A stretch of 5,027 nt of DNA from Thermococcus sp. Lineage in GTDB: Archaea > Methanobacteriota_B > Thermococci > Thermococcales > Thermococcaceae. This document shows, piece by piece, positions 4,641-5,027 of this stretch. A program made the translations under genes and the position numbers. The DNA lies in NCBI GenBank assembly GCA_021160985.1, contig JAGHBN010000184.1, forward strand, positions 1-5,027, written 5' to 3'. Position 1 is the first letter of the stretch, and each line of letters begins with the position of its first letter. The notes below the pieces were generated by a model. It saw only the letters and a program-made list of their open reading frames with translations. It made no database searches and was not told the DNA's origin.

Positions 4641-5027
4641 AAGGTTCATAATACCCCCTGTCTCGTTTCCCTTCCTCATACTCCTCTCCTTTCTGCTCGT
4701 GATAATCTTCATTTTCTTCTCCGGTATCGTTCTTGCAGCCTTTGCAAAGCTCGGTATCCCCCCGGAGGTTGCCTTCACTCTCTTCATCTTTGCGCTCGTC
4801 GGGAGCTTCATAAACATTCCAATTGCTGAGGAAACCACCTATGAGCCTATCCTGGCCCTGAGGGAGGTCCGCGTCTTTGGAATCTCCTATCCCGTCCCGT
4901 ACTTCGAGTGGGCGGAGAGGAAGACCGTGATAGCGATAAACGTGGGCGGTGCCCTCGTCCCCCTGAGTATCGCGCTCTACGAGCTGTTCAGAATGGCGTA
5001 TTTGGGAAACTTCGTGCTCCTCTTCAA
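4633..5027 (+). CDS. DUF1614 family membrane protein, N-terminal part (3' end outside window)
   Basis: An ATG at 4633 opens a frame that runs without a stop to the window edge (131 codons plus two bases). GGTGG at 4622-4626 is a suitable ribosome binding site inside the upstream ASCH gene, and the ATG overlaps that gene's stop (ATGAATAG). Visible membrane segments are about residues 10-37 (SFPFLILLSFLLVIIFIFF), 46-64 (ending GSFINIPI), 98-118 and probably 122 onward. The two signatures that make me name DUF1614 are GSFINIP and INVGGALVPLSIALYEL. The NRR at the N-terminus fits a cytoplasmic amino end. DUF1614 proteins are archaeal and bacterial integral membrane proteins of unknown function. 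There is no known functional link to ASCH proteins beyond the overlap. The start and membrane nature are well supported; the family call is from memory. Confidence 0.8.
   Translation, partial: MNRRFIIPPVSFPFLILLSFLLVIIFIFFSGIVLAAFAKLGIPPEVAFTLFIFALVGSFINIPIAEETTYEPILALREVRVFGISYPVPYFEWAERKTVIAINVGGALVPLSIALYELFRMAYLGNFVLLF

Noticed and set aside
4245..4838. 197-residue open frame on the - strand
   Set aside because: It lies opposite the ASCH gene and the start of the DUF1614 gene, both of which have family motifs, starts and ribosome binding sites. The antisense product shows no recognisable domain.
1..5027. CRISPR array, tRNA, rRNA or insertion sequence
   Set aside because: No spaced repeats, cloverleaf-like segments, transposase motifs or terminal inverted repeats were seen on reading both strands.

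Overview
The window looks like chromosomal DNA of a hyperthermophilic euryarchaeon of the order Thermococcales, most likely Thermococcus. The evidence is a RadB recombinase, a FAU-1 RNA-binding protein, an ATPase of the archaeal ATPase_2/DUF234 type, GGTGA-type ribosome binding sites, short leaders behind TATA boxes, and tightly packed genes. Base composition is fairly GC-rich: hand counts give 33/60 G+C at 301-360 and 39/60 at 3001-3060. That fits Thermococcus better than most Pyrococcus. The genus is inference.

Layout. (1) 1-698, + strand: C-terminal half of fau-1, open at the left edge. (2) 695-1302, - strand: a vapBC-type toxin-antitoxin pair. The genes are coupled by an ATGA overlap, and vapC ends inside the fau-1 stop codon. 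(3) 1338-1436, + strand: about 30 codons that read like the extreme C-terminus of a large type ISP-like restriction-modification enzyme or N6-adenine DNA methyltransferase. They abut the vapBC promoter and appear to be a gene relic. (4) 1497-2912, + strand: an ATPase with a winged-helix region and a C-terminal PD-(D/E)xK-like DUF234 domain. Its promoter and start lie in a set of 8-bp inverted and direct repeats (1462-1498). (5) 2872-4182, - strand: a UPF0173 metallo-beta-lactamase-fold hydrolase followed after 9 bp by radB, probably one transcript. radB converges on the ATPase gene with a 41-bp coding overlap. (6) 4183-4280: a compact divergent promoter region. (7) 4281-5027, + strand: an ASCH-domain protein overlapping by 8 bp a DUF1614 membrane protein that runs off the right edge.

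Interpretation. fau-1, radB, the hydrolase, the ASCH gene and the DUF1614 gene look like ordinary chromosomal genes. The block 695-2912 looks like a small accessory island between fau-1 and radB. It holds a toxin-antitoxin pair, a restriction-modification relic and an ATPase with a nuclease-like domain. I infer an eroded defence or mobile locus. No insertion sequence, integrase, CRISPR array or tRNA gene was seen. The most unusual items are the relic, the repeat cluster at the ATPase start, and the C-terminal tail of the ATPase that is encoded antisense to radB.
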